Notes: generated by a model from the sequence alone, not told the origin. Shown: positions 27,106-36,926, counted from the stretch's first letter. The stretch is DNA of 64,000 bases from Pectobacterium carotovorum (GCA_016415585.1 CP066552.1:2790001-2854000), one strand, 5' to 3'. Numbers and translations: made by a program.

Positions 27106-28410
27106 TTAATGCAGTTTCAGACGTGGGCGAATCACCCGGTTGATCCCACCGACCAACATCATTAGGCCAGTTTTAACATAGCCATGCAGAGCAACCTGAT
27201 GCATACGATAGAGAGAGATATACACGAAACGTGCAATCCGCCCTTCTACCATGACGGAGCCCCGCATCAGGTTCCCCATCAGGCTGCCAACCGTACTAAA
27301 TTTAGACAGCGAAACCAGCGAACCGTGATCTTTATAGACATAAGGTTTCAGCGTTTGCCCGTTCAGCAACGCGATGATATTGCTGTGGCAACGTGATGCC
27401 ATCTGGTGAGCCGCCTGTGCGCGCGGTGGCACAAACCCGCCACCTTCCTGCGGGCAGGAGGCACAGTCGCCAATGGCGAAAATGTTGGGATCGCGCGTCG
27501 TCTGCAACGTCGGTTCAACTACCAGCTGATTAATCCGGTTCGTTTCCAGACCTGCAATCTCTTTCATCGCATCCGGTGCTTTGATGCCCGCCGCCCAAAC
27601 CATCAGGTCGGCTTCGATAAATTCACCGTCTTTGGTATTCAGACCGCCACGTTCTGCGCTGGTCACCATGGTTTTTGTCAACACGCGAACGCCAATATTG
27701 TTCAATTCCTGATGTGCAGCCGCTGAAATACGCGGCGGCAGCGCAGGCAGAATACGTTCGCCCGCTTCCACCAGCGTCACATTCAGCGTTTGGTTATCCA
27801 GCCCGTCAAAGCCGTAGCTGTGCAGCTGTTTCACCGCGTTATGCAATTCCGCAGACAACTCGACTCCTGTCGCACCACCGCCCACAATCGCGATGTTCAC
27901 TCGCTCTTTTTCTTCCTGATTTGCCGTGAATTTCAGGAACAAATTCAGCATTTCATTATGGAAACGACGGGCTTGTTTCGGGTTATCCAGGAAAATACAG
28001 TGATCTTTCACGCCCGGCGTGCCGAAGTCATTTGAGGCGCTGCCTAATGCCACCACCAAAATGTCATAAGGAATACGGCGTGCCGCGACCAGCACATCGC
28101 CTTGCTCGTCACACACTTCAGCCAGTTGAATCTGCTGCTGTTCACGATCGATATCCGTCAACATGCCCAGTTGGAACTGGAAATAGTGATTGCGGGCGTG
28201 CGCCAGATAGCTCAGCGCATCCATATCGTCGTCCAGTGAGCCGGTTGCCACTTCATGTAGCAGCGGTTTCCACAGGTGGCTGTGGTTGCGATCCACCAGC
28301 GTGATCTCCGCTTTTTTCTTGCGTCCTAACTTGTGGCCCAAACTCGTTGCGAGTTCAAGTCCGCCAGCTCCCCCGCCGACAATGACAATTTTTTTGGTTG
28401 GTGATGTCAA
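27106..28410 (-). CDS. ndh: NADH dehydrogenase II (non-proton-pumping)
   Basis: This 434-residue flavoprotein passes electrons from NADH to quinone without pumping protons. The FAD-binding [14 protein letters not shown] motif is at residues 9-22, and the NADH-binding [18 protein letters not shown] motif lies near 175. The C-terminus carries the amphipathic membrane-binding segment ([13 protein letters not shown]...[10 protein letters not shown]). It starts with TTG at 28410, as remembered for E. coli ndh, behind a strong AGGGGG site. An FNR box and a PdhR-like box lie 120-150 bp upstream, so it should be repressed without oxygen. Confidence 0.96.
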   Translation of the reverse strand: MTSPTKKIVIVGGGAGGLELATSLGHKLGRKKKAEITLVDRNHSHLWKPLLHEVATGSLDDDMDALSYLAHARNHYFQFQLGMLTDIDREQQQIQLAEVCDEQGDVLVAARRIPYDILVVALGSASNDFGTPGVKDHCIFLDNPKQARRFHNEMLNLFLKFTANQEEKERVNIAIVGGGATGVELSAELHNAVKQLHSYGFDGLDNQTLNVTLVEAGERILPALPPRISAAAHQELNNIGVRVLTKTMVTSAERGGLNTKDGEFIEADLMVWAAGIKAPDAMKEIAGLETNRINQLVVEPTLQTTRDPNIFAIGDCASCPQEGGGFVPPRAQAAHQMASRCHSNIIALLNGQTLKPYVYKDHGSLVSLSKFSTVGSLMGNLMRGSVMVEGRIARFVYISLYRMHQVALHGYVKTGLMMLVGGINRVIRPRLKLH

Positions 28411-28529
28411 AATGACCCCCTAAAATGTGAACCAATCGTTAATAAAGAGTAAAAAATAATATCCTTATATAACATAGGGTTCGCGTAAGTTAAGCCTCAT
28501 ATCTGCTGCAAGAATAGCACGCTAGGTTA

Positions 28530-28544
28530 TTTGGTCATACCAAA
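28530..28544. promoter_or_regulatory. PdhR-like operator upstream of ndh
   Basis: TTTGGT-CAT-ACCAAA is a perfect 6-3-6 palindrome close to the PdhR consensus ATTGGT-N3-ACCAAT. PdhR controls ndh in E. coli in response to pyruvate. It directly abuts the FNR box at 28546. Confidence 0.68.
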
Positions 28545-28545
28545 A

Positions 28546-28559
28546 TTGATATATATCAA
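28546..28559. promoter_or_regulatory. FNR box upstream of ndh
   Basis: TTGAT-ATAT-ATCAA is a perfect match to the FNR consensus TTGAT-N4-ATCAA. It is 136 bp upstream of the ndh start codon. FNR represses ndh under anaerobic conditions in E. coli, so the same is expected here. Confidence 0.82.
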
Positions 28560-28776
28560 TTTATTTTGTCGAGCAGGTTTTTAGCGAGAAAATTCCATCT
28601 TTATTTCAGTGAATTAGAGGAAATCTGCGCGAAGAGAAAATGCTGAATCGTGCGCGTCTGCGCCGCTGGATGAACTAAGGAAAGTAAATAAATTGCGTCA
28701 TTCCTCCTGATCTCCCTCAAAAAAGGATACCAGAAGGAACGACAGCAGCCGTTAACAAGTCATCGCTAACGCAGGG

Positions 28777-29319
28777 TTAACCGAGCGTTTTGAAGGCTTT
28801 TATTCTCTGCAAATGGGGGGAGATGCTTTTGAATTTATGCGTCTGAATATCGTCCCAGACGATCTCGTAATACGTTCCCAACGTCTGCGCGCTACGCTGG
28901 CTGTCGAGCATTTCATCCTGACGAGAGAGCATCACCATGCAGCGATCGCGGTTCTTTTCACGAAAGTTCGCCACGCACTTCGTGGCGATATCCAGATACT
29001 CTTCTGGGCGATCGATTTTCCCGCTCATGTTTTCCTGCGGGAAAAGGTTAGGATTAACGATGACTTGCCGTATATCACACAGGAAACCGACACGTTCGGC
29101 CCAAAATCCCCCCAATCCCACGCCACAGATCAGCGGACGATCGTCATCAGACTGCTGAATCGTCTTATCCACCTGCTTGAGCAGATGTTGCATATCATGA
29201 CGCGGATGCAACGTGCTGTAGCTAATCAGCCGAACATCTTCATCAATAAACTGAAGCTGTAGGACCTTTTCATGGTTGCCGGGGCTGGTCGAGTCAAAAC
29301 CGTGTAAATAGATAATCAT
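28777..29319 (-). CDS. ycfP: YcfP family protein, esterase-like fold
   Basis: This 180-residue protein resembles small alpha/beta hydrolases (UPF0227). It begins [19 protein letters not shown] with an oxyanion-type HGFDS motif. The nucleophile elbow, however, reads [13 protein letters not shown], with Gly where a catalytic Ser would be expected; E. coli YcfP is recalled to have the same change. It may not be a classical esterase. It follows nagZ by 28 bp and ends the hinT operon. Confidence 0.91.
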   Translation of the reverse strand: MIIYLHGFDSTSPGNHEKVLQLQFIDEDVRLISYSTLHPRHDMQHLLKQVDKTIQQSDDDRPLICGVGLGGFWAERVGFLCDIRQVIVNPNLFPQENMSGKIDRPEEYLDIATKCVANFREKNRDRCMVMLSRQDEMLDSQRSAQTLGTYYEIVWDDIQTHKFKSISPHLQRIKAFKTLG

Positions 29320-29347
29320 CTTTCATCCTCACCGCAGACTGGGTTGC

Positions 29348-30376
29348 CTATTTCTCGCCATTTTTATGCGCCTGCCAGCGCTCGCTGAGTAATGTGAGCG
29401 CCTGATTAGCCTGCTTCCAGCGTGGCGAATCCAGCAGTTCCCGACGAGAAAACGAACCCTGATGATATAAGCGCGTCAGTTGCTCCGCTTTGACCGGGGA
29501 CAGGTTATCCAGCACGCTGACCGCCCCTTCACGATGGTTACAGACCAGGATCATGTCACATCCAGCCTGCAATGCCGCCTGCGCCCGCTCGGGATAGCTA
29601 CCCATCACAGCGGCACCTTCCATCGAGAGATCGTCAGAGAAAATGATGCCATCAAAACCCAGCTCTTCACGCAGCACCGTTTTGAGCCAATAGGACGAAC
29701 CACTGGCAGGACGCGGATCGGCCTCTGTGTAGATCACATGAGCAGGCATGATCGCATCCAACTGCTGGCGCTGGATCAGTTCTTTAAAAATCAGCATGTC
29801 GTGCGCACGAATCTCCGCAAGCGGACGTGGATCGCGCGGCGTTTCTTTATGTGAGTCGGCGCTGACCACTCCGTGGCCGGGGAAGTGCTTACCCGTGACC
29901 TTCATGCCTGCGCTGTGCATACCGCGGATAAAGCGCTGCGCCACCGCCAACGCTGTCTCTGGATTGGCATGAAATGAACGCTCACCAATCGCCGCGCTCT
30001 GGTGGCCGATATCCAGCACCGGCGCAAAGCTAATATCGATATCCATCGCGATCATTTCTGCCGCCATCAGCCAACCGCCTTCTTCCGCCAAACGCAGGGC
30101 TTCTGATTCGCTATTTAATGCCGCAAACGCCTGCGCGGCAGGCAAACGAGTAAATCCGTCACGAAAACGCTGAACGCGCCCACCTTCTTGATCCACGGAT
30201 ACTACAAGGCGCTCGCGCGACGCCGCGCGGATTTGACGCACCAGTTCGCGCAACTGCGCCGCGTCATGAAAATTACGGGTAAACAGAATCACGCCACCAA
30301 CCAGCGGATGTTCCAGCACTTCACGATCTTCTGCATCCAGCTCATAGCTGGCAACGTCTAACATTACCGGACCCAC
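29348..30376 (-). CDS. nagZ: Beta-N-acetylglucosaminidase NagZ
   Basis: This 342-residue GH3 enzyme removes N-acetylglucosamine from anhydro-muropeptides in the cytoplasm, a step in peptidoglycan recycling that also makes inducers of AmpC-type beta-lactamases. The signature [16 protein letters not shown] carries the substrate-binding Lys-His and catalytic His/Asp dyad, and the nucleophile Asp is in [10 protein letters not shown]. The start is GTG at 30376 with GAGG five bases upstream. It lies between thiK and ycfP. Confidence 0.96.
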   Translation of the reverse strand: MGPVMLDVASYELDAEDREVLEHPLVGGVILFTRNFHDAAQLRELVRQIRAASRERLVVSVDQEGGRVQRFRDGFTRLPAAQAFAALNSESEALRLAEEGGWLMAAEMIAMDIDISFAPVLDIGHQSAAIGERSFHANPETALAVAQRFIRGMHSAGMKVTGKHFPGHGVVSADSHKETPRDPRPLAEIRAHDMLIFKELIQRQQLDAIMPAHVIYTEADPRPASGSSYWLKTVLREELGFDGIIFSDDLSMEGAAVMGSYPERAQAALQAGCDMILVCNHREGAVSVLDNLSPVKAEQLTRLYHQGSFSRRELLDSPRWKQANQALTLLSERWQAHKNGEK

Positions 30377-30463
30377 AAAAACCTCATTCTTTAGAGTGTA
30401 CTGCTTAATGAAATGATCTTTACCACAAAAGCCACACCGTCAGCCTGACTATAGCCGATGACC

Positions 30464-31333
30464 TCACTGTAGCCGATGATATAGCGCGGGAATGTCCGCT
30501 AAAAACTCGGGGTTCTTCGTTTGCTGCCAGCGAACCTCAAACCACATCAATACCAGATAATCGACCCAGGGGAACCACTGCATCATCTGTTGCTGGAGGC
30601 GGCTCACGGAAAGCCCTCGCCGATGTCTCTGGTAGCTCTGTAGAAAATGCGTTTGCGCCTGGCTTTCCATCTGGATGGCTCGCACAATAAATGCCAGTTC
30701 AAAGGCAATATCGCCATCTGAGGCATATTCCCAATCAATCAGCATCGTTTCTTGTGGAGTAATCAGCAGGTTTTCAGCATGCACATCGAGGTGGAGAGGT
30801 GCCAACGCCAAAGGCGTGGGTAGCGCTGCATGCTGAAAATAATGGTGGGCGCGCAATAACGCGGGCGAACGGCGGCGCGGATCCATCAACTGCCAGTGCT
30901 GCGCGAATAGCACTTTAAGATCGAGAGGATGGCCGCTACGCGGCTGGCGATGAAGCTGAGACAATATTCGCGCCACTTCGCCATTAGCCAGCATCATCAG
31001 GAACTCATCAGAGGTGGCAATGCGCCCCGGCACCCACTCGACAATCAGCCAGCCATCACGCCACAGCAGCGGCCGTGGCGCGAGACCTATCGCCGACATC
31101 TGCCGCAGCAGAGCGAACTCGCGCTGGCGATCGACACCCATTCTCCGCTCGGTTGGCGATTGCCGACGCGCAAGCCATTCGATGCCCGGACCACGGATAC
31201 GCCAGCTTTTACTACTCAAGCCACCAACCAGCTCAAAGCGAATATCCGCCATTTCCACGGCCGGGAAATGTTTCAGGATCGTCGCAGTCAGCTGCTGGTG
31301 GATGCCTGCCTGCTTAATGCTGAACGGCGCCAT
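30464..31333 (-). CDS. thiK: Thiamine kinase ThiK
   Basis: This protein of about 289 residues has an aminoglycoside-phosphotransferase/choline-kinase fold. The catalytic loop is LHLDVHAENLLI and the metal-binding segment is MLIDWEYASDGDIAFE. It phosphorylates thiamine in salvage. The start is uncertain: ATG at 31333 (MAPFSIKQ) is chosen, with a GTG at 31354 as an alternative. Either overlaps the 3' end of lpoB, by 20 or 41 bp, which points to coupled translation. It matches the position of E. coli thiK between lpoB and nagZ. Confidence 0.9.
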   Translation of the reverse strand: MAPFSIKQAGIHQQLTATILKHFPAVEMADIRFELVGGLSSKSWRIRGPGIEWLARRQSPTERRMGVDRQREFALLRQMSAIGLAPRPLLWRDGWLIVEWVPGRIATSDEFLMMLANGEVARILSQLHRQPRSGHPLDLKVLFAQHWQLMDPRRRSPALLRAHHYFQHAALPTPLALAPLHLDVHAENLLITPQETMLIDWEYASDGDIAFELAFIVRAIQMESQAQTHFLQSYQRHRRGLSVSRLQQQMMQWFPWVDYLVLMWFEVRWQQTKNPEFLADIPALYHRLQ

Positions 31334-31895
31334 TGCCTGACCACACAATTTCACCGGTCTGCACCAGCATCAGTTGCATGTCGAGCTGCGGCGATTTCAC
31401 ATCACCACTGACATCGCTGTACAGCACATACTGCGCGCTGACATAACGTGCCAGACCAATCGCCTTGCTGCGCGATCCTAAGCTGTCATCAACCGACAGA
31501 CCCAGCGTTTGTTTTGCAGCGGCCAGTTGCTCACGCGGCACCAGCGTAAACGCCTTACCGGAAGATAACGCGCTGTACAATGCGCCCGTCGCTTTCGCGA
31601 TCGTCAGTGAGCCATTGGTGTTGTTTTTCACACTATCCACCAGCAGGATGCTGCCCGGCGTGACGCCATCGGCTTTCAGCATTTGCGCCACCAGCGGATT
31701 AATGCTGGCTTCCCAGTTCAACGTCTGGATTTTTGGCGGTTGTGGTACGGATTCTCCCGGCGGCGGCGTTGGCGTGGTCGGCACTTGAGGCTCAACGGGC
31801 TCAATAGTCGCAGGTGGTTCGGTCGGTTCCGGCGGACGGCTGGGGCAGCCTGTCAGGACCAATGCCGCCAGTATCACCCCTAGATACTTTTTCAT
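31314..31895 (-). CDS. lpoB: Penicillin-binding protein activator LpoB
   Basis: This 193-residue outer-membrane lipoprotein reaches through the periplasm to activate PBP1B. The lipobox is LTGC with Cys17, followed by a proline-rich linker (PSRPPEPTEPP through PTPPPGESVPQPP, about 18-58). The globular domain has GSILLVDSVKNNTNGSL and ends with MLVQTGEIVWSGNGAV, characteristic of LpoB. The linker is shorter than in E. coli. It is in the hinT-ycfL-lpoB-thiK operon. Confidence 0.94.
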   Translation of the reverse strand: MKKYLGVILAALVLTGCPSRPPEPTEPPATIEPVEPQVPTTPTPPPGESVPQPPKIQTLNWEASINPLVAQMLKADGVTPGSILLVDSVKNNTNGSLTIAKATGALYSALSSGKAFTLVPREQLAAAKQTLGLSVDDSLGSRSKAIGLARYVSAQYVLYSDVSGDVKSPQLDMQLMLVQTGEIVWSGNGAVQH

Positions 31896-31916
31896 ATTTT
31901 CTCTCTCTGCACAGCA

Positions 31917-32297
31917 TTACAAAAACAGATGAAGACGGACCTGACGCGCATTAGGACTGCTGCGCGTTGAAAAAACCGTCATTTCCGTCTGTGGAGGAAT
32001 TTCAAGGGATTGCACCTGCTCAAAAGGCAATACGTCCAGTCCGTTCTCATCATACCAATAGAAACGGTAGTGCACGGTCACTGCATGTGAAGCATCATTA
32101 CTGACGACAGAAGAAGCACGCAATCGCCCATCCTCTGAATCCAGTGACGGGTTCCCCGCAGTAATACTGGCCGACAGCACGGGAGCGTCCAATACCAGCG
32201 TTTGCCGCTCATTGATGGTCAGCACCTTTGGCGCACTACAGCCCGCCAGCAGCCCAACCATCAGACATGCGGACAGAAAAAGCATCGGGTTACGCAT
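31917..32297 (-). CDS. ycfL: YcfL family lipoprotein (DUF1425)
   Basis: This 126-residue predicted lipoprotein has signal peptide MRNPMLFLSACLMVGLLAGC, with the lipidated Cys at residue 20. The remainder is an immunoglobulin-like beta domain (VHYRFYWYDENGLDV) typical of DUF1425. Function is unknown, but its constant place between hinT and lpoB suggests an envelope role. The ATG at 32297 is preferred to an in-frame start at 32330 because it leaves a normal signal peptide. Confidence 0.9.
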   Translation of the reverse strand: MRNPMLFLSACLMVGLLAGCSAPKVLTINERQTLVLDAPVLSASITAGNPSLDSEDGRLRASSVVSNDASHAVTVHYRFYWYDENGLDVLPFEQVQSLEIPPQTEMTVFSTRSSPNARQVRLHLFL

Positions 32298-32335
32298 GAT
32301 GTTCTCACACAATAATCTAGCCATGACCATCGAGC

Positions 32336-32686
32336 TTAGTTCGCCAGCAAAGGCCCTAATGCGCGGCCACCCAGCAGATGCATGTGGATGTGATAAACCT
32401 CCTGCCCGCCGTGTCGGTTGCAGTTAATGATCAGGCGATAGCCGTCCTCTGCAATCCCTTCCTGCTGCGCAATTTTACCCGCGACCGTCACCATACGTCC
32501 CAGCGCCGCTTCATGCTCGGGGGCCGTGTCGTTAACGGTAGGGATCAGTACGTTCGGTATGATCAGGATATGGGTTGGCGTGCGAGGCGCGATGTCACGA
32601 AAGGCGGTGACCAGTTCATCCTGATACACGATATCGGCAGGAATTTCCCGGCGGATGATTTTACTAAAGATGGTTTCTTCAGCCAT
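32336..32686 (-). CDS. hinT: HIT-family purine nucleoside phosphoramidase HinT
   Basis: This 116-residue enzyme hydrolyses adenosine phosphoramidates and acyl-adenylates. The HIT triad is His99-Ile-His101-Met-His103-Leu-Leu. The N-terminal [23 protein letters not shown] matches bacterial HinT. It is the first gene of a minus-strand operon that runs to ycfP. Confidence 0.96.
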   Translation of the reverse strand: MAEETIFSKIIRREIPADIVYQDELVTAFRDIAPRTPTHILIIPNVLIPTVNDTAPEHEAALGRMVTVAGKIAQQEGIAEDGYRLIINCNRHGGQEVYHIHMHLLGGRALGPLLAN

Positions 32687-32914
32687 GATTGATTTCCTTG
32701 TTAAAGCTGGCGTTGAACGACGTCATGTAGGCAGTATGAGTGACATATTCCATTTCTTTCAACCTTCTTCGTCTATTTCTGGTGCGGGTGGTCAAAATAC
32801 GACTCCCAGTAAAAACCAGAAATATGCCTGCCTTCTCCCGAAAACAGTGATGCTATCACTGCTGTAGTAAGGATTTCGCACCGTCCATCGAAAATTTGTG
32901 TGTGCGCCGTCCTA

Positions 32915-34369
32915 TCAACGGAATGACCGCTGCGTTCTTACCAGCATCAGCAACAGAATGCAGACTAGCAGAGCCGCGATCAGGTTGTAGAGCATTCCCG
33001 TCACAAAGGCTGCAACGTATTGGCCTGCTTGTGCCACCGCACCATCGCCTGTCGCCAGCGCAGCACCAAACAGGATGCCCACCACGGCCACACCCAGCGC
33101 CGCCCCAACCTGCTGAACCGTCGAGATCACGCCCGATGCCATACCAGCCTGAACCTCATCGACAAAACCCAGCACCAGATTCAACAGTGGCGTCATGATG
33201 AAACCTTGACCCGCTCCGACCACCACCAGCACAGGGATCAGCCGAACGGCCACCAGATCCGCCCTCACTATCTGCACCTGTATGATCAACAGGCCGATCG
33301 AGACAGCGTAAACCAACGCCCCCGCGACGATGGCAGGCGTGCCCCAACGGGCAACCAGACGTGGTGCAGCCAGCGATGCCAGAACGAAGCCCACGCTGCA
33401 CGGCGCGAAAATACTGCCCGCGAGGAAAGGATCAAGCCCCAGCCCTGTTTGCACCAGTAGAGCAAAACACAGGAAAAATGAGCTGGATGTGGAATACACC
33501 AGCAACACCAGCAACACGCCCAGTAGGAAGCGGCGCTGTGCGAGCAGGCGCATATCCACCAGCGGAAGATGCCCCATCAGCTGTCGCCGTTCCTGCTGGC
33601 GATGAAAAACTGTCAACAAGATAGTGGCTGTGGCCAACATCCACAGGCTCCATGCTGGCCAGCCTTGCTCCGGGCCTTCGATCAGCGGCACCAAGAGCAG
33701 CGTCAGCCCAACGCTGACCAACGCCACACCCGCCCAGTCCAGCGAAGGGCGCTGCGGTGTGCGGGACTCAGGAATAAATCGTGCAGATGCGATAGCCAGC
33801 AGGCCAATGGGTACATTGATAAGAAAAATACTCCGCCAGCCCAGCCCGAACAGATTGGCATGTACCAGCCATCCCCCCAGTACCTGACCCGCGATAGCGG
33901 CGAGCCCCAGCGTCATGCCCAGCAAACCGAAGGCACGGCGGCTATCGTCACCGTCGAAATTGACGCGGATAGAGGCGTAAACCTGTGGAAACAGTAAAGC
34001 GGCCGCAAGCCCCTGCAAGATACGCGCACCAATCAGAAACCCCGCGTTGGGTGCTAAGCCACACAGCGCAGAGGCAAGCGTAAATCCGGCCATACCCACC
34101 ACAAACAGGCGACGTCGGCCAAATACATCCCCCAGTCGCCCCCCCGTAATCAGCAATACGCCGAAGGCCAGTTCGTAACCCGCAACAATAAAGCCGATCT
34201 GCGCGAAGCTAGCGCCCAGATCGGCCTGCATGCTGGGAATAGCGACATTGACCACGAACAGATCGAAGATCGTGACAAAACCGGCCATCAACAGCACAGA
34301 GAGGCCGAGCCACGGCGGACTATTGACAGCCGCCGTAGGCAGTGCCGACGCGCGATAATTTGAGTTCAT
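32915..34369 (-). CDS. DHA2-family MFS exporter (14 TM)
   Basis: This 484-residue protein has about 14 hydrophobic segments. The DHA2 N-terminal pattern FDLFVVNVAIPSMQADL lies in TM1-TM2, motif A is GGRLGDVFGRRRLFVVG, and motif C-like glycine-rich segments follow. Such EmrB/QacA-type exporters pump lipophilic or cationic drugs with proton exchange. It is divergent from an XRE-type regulator with 124 bp between, so it is probably that regulator's target. The pair sits between hinT and ptsG, genes that are not separated this way in E. coli. Confidence 0.9.
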   Translation of the reverse strand: MNSNYRASALPTAAVNSPPWLGLSVLLMAGFVTIFDLFVVNVAIPSMQADLGASFAQIGFIVAGYELAFGVLLITGGRLGDVFGRRRLFVVGMAGFTLASALCGLAPNAGFLIGARILQGLAAALLFPQVYASIRVNFDGDDSRRAFGLLGMTLGLAAIAGQVLGGWLVHANLFGLGWRSIFLINVPIGLLAIASARFIPESRTPQRPSLDWAGVALVSVGLTLLLVPLIEGPEQGWPAWSLWMLATATILLTVFHRQQERRQLMGHLPLVDMRLLAQRRFLLGVLLVLLVYSTSSSFFLCFALLVQTGLGLDPFLAGSIFAPCSVGFVLASLAAPRLVARWGTPAIVAGALVYAVSIGLLIIQVQIVRADLVAVRLIPVLVVVGAGQGFIMTPLLNLVLGFVDEVQAGMASGVISTVQQVGAALGVAVVGILFGAALATGDGAVAQAGQYVAAFVTGMLYNLIAALLVCILLLMLVRTQRSFR

Positions 34370-34412
34370 CTTATGTATCCTTGCATATCGAGAAGTTGCG
34401 TATCGAAAATGA

Positions 34413-34423
34413 TGACGCCGTCA
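34413..34423. promoter_or_regulatory. Palindrome between DHA2 exporter and XRE regulator
   Basis: TGACG-C-CGTCA is a perfect palindrome in the divergent promoter region. TATCGA also occurs twice nearby (34386 and 34401 region). One of these could be the operator of the regulator. Confidence 0.4.
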
Positions 34424-34493
34424 TTCTCAAATCCTTTTTAAACAATTACAATTTAACCACTTATGCTATTACTAAAAGCAATGCGGTAAAACG

Positions 34494-35291
34494 ATGCGAA
34501 CATTGGAAAGAACTCGCCACGATCTGGCCGCTTTTTTGCGCGCGCGGCGTGAACGGGTATCCCCCGCCGACGTGGGCTTGCCCAGCGGAGGAAGACGGCG
34601 CACGCCGGGATTGCGACGTGAGGAAGTGGCTGCGTTGGCTGGCGTGGGTCTGACGTGGTACACCTGGCTCGAACAGGGACGTGATATCGGCGTGTCGGCG
34701 GCATTTCTGGACAGTCTGGCACGGGTGCTCAAGCTCGATGCAGCAGAACGTCGCCACCTGTTCCTGCTGGCGCATGAGCGACCACCAGCCGAACCGGGTA
34801 AGACGTGGTGCGTGGTGCCGCCGCTGGTACGGCGTCTGATGCACGATCTGGCTCCGCATCCTGCCTATATACTCAACCTGCGCTGGGACGTGCTGGCCTT
34901 CAATGAACCAGCAAACCAGCTTTTCGGCTTTGACGCGCATCCTCCAGAAAGACGTAATCTGCTCTGGCTGCTGTTCACCGATCCGTTACTGCATGAGCGA
35001 TTCATCGGCTGGGACCAACAGGCTCCACAGATGCTATCGAGCTTTCGCCGCGATTTCGCACGCGCGACGCAGGAGGCCGATATTCATGAACTGGTGGACG
35101 AATTGGAACAGGTATCGCCAGACTTCAAAACGTGGTGGCGGCAGCATGAGGTACACGCCCCGTGCAGCGGCGTGCGGCAACTAATGATCGACGGCAAGGC
35201 TGAAGCCTTCGAGCATACGTCGCTGATCATCGATGAAGATCGCCATCTGCGTCTGGTGGTTTACGCCCGGCAATCTCAGGGAAAGGAATGA
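34494..35291 (+). CDS. XRE-family regulator with MmyB-type ligand-binding domain
   Basis: This 265-residue regulator has an N-terminal helix-turn-helix (residues about 8-85, with PGLRREEVAALAGVGLTWYTWLEQGR) and a C-terminal PAS-like MmyB domain (about 105-255: NLRWDVLAFNEPANQLFG and NLLWLLFTDP). In Streptomyces, MmyB-like domains have been reported to bind fatty acids or similar small molecules. It most likely controls the divergent exporter. The ribosome site before the ATG is weak. Regulators of this type are common in actinobacteria and also found in many proteobacteria. Confidence 0.88.
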   Translation: MRTLERTRHDLAAFLRARRERVSPADVGLPSGGRRRTPGLRREEVAALAGVGLTWYTWLEQGRDIGVSAAFLDSLARVLKLDAAERRHLFLLAHERPPAEPGKTWCVVPPLVRRLMHDLAPHPAYILNLRWDVLAFNEPANQLFGFDAHPPERRNLLWLLFTDPLLHERFIGWDQQAPQMLSSFRRDFARATQEADIHELVDELEQVSPDFKTWWRQHEVHAPCSGVRQLMIDGKAEAFEHTSLIIDEDRHLRLVVYARQSQGKE

Positions 35292-35307
35292 GGTCGCGCT
35301 GACCATA

Positions 35308-35332
35308 AAAAAAGGGGCTTTCGCCCCTTTTT
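35308..35332. terminator. Bidirectional terminator between XRE gene and ptsG
   Basis: The stem AAAAAGGGGC / GCCCCTTTTT has a TTTC loop, with A-run before and T-run after. It lies between convergent genes and should serve both. Confidence 0.9.
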
Positions 35333-35351
35333 ACCACTCCCCAACAACACA

Positions 35352-36785
35352 TCAGTGGTTACGGATGTAGTCGTCCATATCGGTTTTCAGGTTGTCGGAT
35401 TTGGTACCGAAAATTGCCTGAACACCGGAACCTGCCACAACCACACCAGCTGCGCCCAGTTTTTTCAGGCCAGCCTGATCAACTTTAGCCACATCGCCTA
35501 CGCTAACGCGCAGACGGGTGATGCACGCATCCAGGTTAGTGATGTTTTCTTTACCACCAAACGCGCTAACCAGAGCGGCAGCCATTTCTGTGCTGTCCTG
35601 TGAGGTTTGCTCAGATGCGCTATCTTCACGGCCTGGTGTTTTCAGGTTCAGTTTGGCAATCAGAACGCGGAAGATGGTGTAGTAAATCAGCGCATAGCAC
35701 AGACCTACAATCGGGAACAGCCACAGGTTGCTACCGTTGCCGCTCAGTACCACGAAGTCGATCAGACCGTGGGAGAAGCTTGTACCATCACGCATGCCCA
35801 ACAGGATACAGATTGGGAACGCCAGACCCGCCAGAATCGCATGGATCACATACAGGATCGGCGCAACAAACATGAAGGAGAACTCAATTGGCTCAGTGAT
35901 CCCCGTCAGGAACGAGGTCAGTGCCGCAGAGATCATGATGCCGCCCACTTTTGCGCGGTTTTCTGGCTTAGCTGAATGCCAGATAGCAATAGCCGCAGCT
36001 GGCAAGCCGTACATTTTAAACAGGAAACCACCGGACAGTTTGCCCGCAGTCGGGTCACCTGCAATGTAACGAGGGATATCGCCGTGGAAAACCTGACCCG
36101 CCGCATTGGTGAACTCACCAACCTGCATTTGGAAAGGTACGTTCCAGATATGGTGCAGACCAAACGGTACCAGAGAACGTTCAACGACCCCATAGATACC
36201 GAATGCCAGCATCGGGTTCTCATTCGCTGCCCAGTGAGAGAATACCTGGATCGCGCTACCAACCGGTGGCCAGATGAAGGACAACAGCGTACCGACAATG
36301 ATTGCCGTCAGGCCGGAAATAATCGGCACAAAACGTTTACCGGCAAAGAAGCCCAGATACTCAGGCAACTGAATGCGGTAGAAACGGTTAAACATATACG
36401 CGGCAATCGCACCGGCAATGATCCCGCCCAGAACACCCGTATCCGCCAGGTGCTTCGCCGTGATCTCGGCAGCCGGTAGATTAAGAACCAGCGGCGCAAT
36501 CGCAGCCATGGTCTTAACCATGATGCCATAAGCCACCACCGCCGCCAGTGCGGAAACACCGTCGTTATTAGTGAAGCCCAGGGCAACACCAATAGCAAAA
36601 ATCAACGGCATGTTGGCAAACACCGAGTCACCAGCCTGAGCCATGACGCTGGAGACAATTTCAGGCAACCAGCTAAAATTGGCCGAACCGACACCCAGCA
36701 GGATACCTGCGATAGGGAGTACGGATACGGGCAGCATTAGCGACTTACCTACTTTTTGCAGGTTTGCGAATGCATTCTTGAACAT
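35352..36785 (-). CDS. ptsG: PTS glucose-specific EIICB component
   Basis: This 477-residue membrane enzyme imports and phosphorylates glucose. The IIC domain (about 1-385) starts [31 protein letters not shown]; a linker leads to the IIB domain with the phospho-cysteine in CITRLRVSV (Cys421 if E. coli numbering holds, as length is identical). Phosphate comes from EIIA-Glc. Upstream lie a Mlc-like operator and a CRP-like site, and the leader retains the SgrS-pairing stretch. It ends at a bidirectional terminator. Confidence 0.97.
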   Translation of the reverse strand: MFKNAFANLQKVGKSLMLPVSVLPIAGILLGVGSANFSWLPEIVSSVMAQAGDSVFANMPLIFAIGVALGFTNNDGVSALAAVVAYGIMVKTMAAIAPLVLNLPAAEITAKHLADTGVLGGIIAGAIAAYMFNRFYRIQLPEYLGFFAGKRFVPIISGLTAIIVGTLLSFIWPPVGSAIQVFSHWAANENPMLAFGIYGVVERSLVPFGLHHIWNVPFQMQVGEFTNAAGQVFHGDIPRYIAGDPTAGKLSGGFLFKMYGLPAAAIAIWHSAKPENRAKVGGIMISAALTSFLTGITEPIEFSFMFVAPILYVIHAILAGLAFPICILLGMRDGTSFSHGLIDFVVLSGNGSNLWLFPIVGLCYALIYYTIFRVLIAKLNLKTPGREDSASEQTSQDSTEMAAALVSAFGGKENITNLDACITRLRVSVGDVAKVDQAGLKKLGAAGVVVAGSGVQAIFGTKSDNLKTDMDDYIRNH

Positions 36786-36786
36786 A

Positions 36787-36812
36787 ATTGAGTGTGCTCC
36801 TGAGTAATAGTG
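36787..36812 (-). promoter_or_regulatory. ptsG ribosome site and putative SgrS sRNA target
   Basis: On the mRNA strand the leader just before the ATG reads ACTCAGGAGCACACTC. E. coli ptsG mRNA has ACTCAGGAGCAC in the same place, where the sRNA SgrS pairs and blocks translation during glucose-phosphate stress. Conservation of this block suggests the same control here. The sgrS gene itself is not in the window. Confidence 0.6.
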
Positions 36813-36885
36813 CTTTTACTTCTGATACTTCATATAAGCAAAGACGGGGAGGATGGCCTTTGCGAGTTGGGGTGTCTTAGCCCCC

Positions 36886-36914
36886 TTTAATTTTTACGCA
36901 GAGTAAAATAAATA
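36886..36914 (-). promoter_or_regulatory. Mlc-like operator upstream of ptsG
   Basis: On the ptsG strand the site reads TATTTTACTCTGCGTAAAAA and continues into TTAAA. It is nearly identical to the E. coli ptsG Mlc operator (TATTTTACTCTGTGTAATAA). Mlc represses ptsG and is released when EIICB-Glc is dephosphorylated during glucose uptake. Confidence 0.78.
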
Positions 36915-36926
36915 GCGTTCACAATG

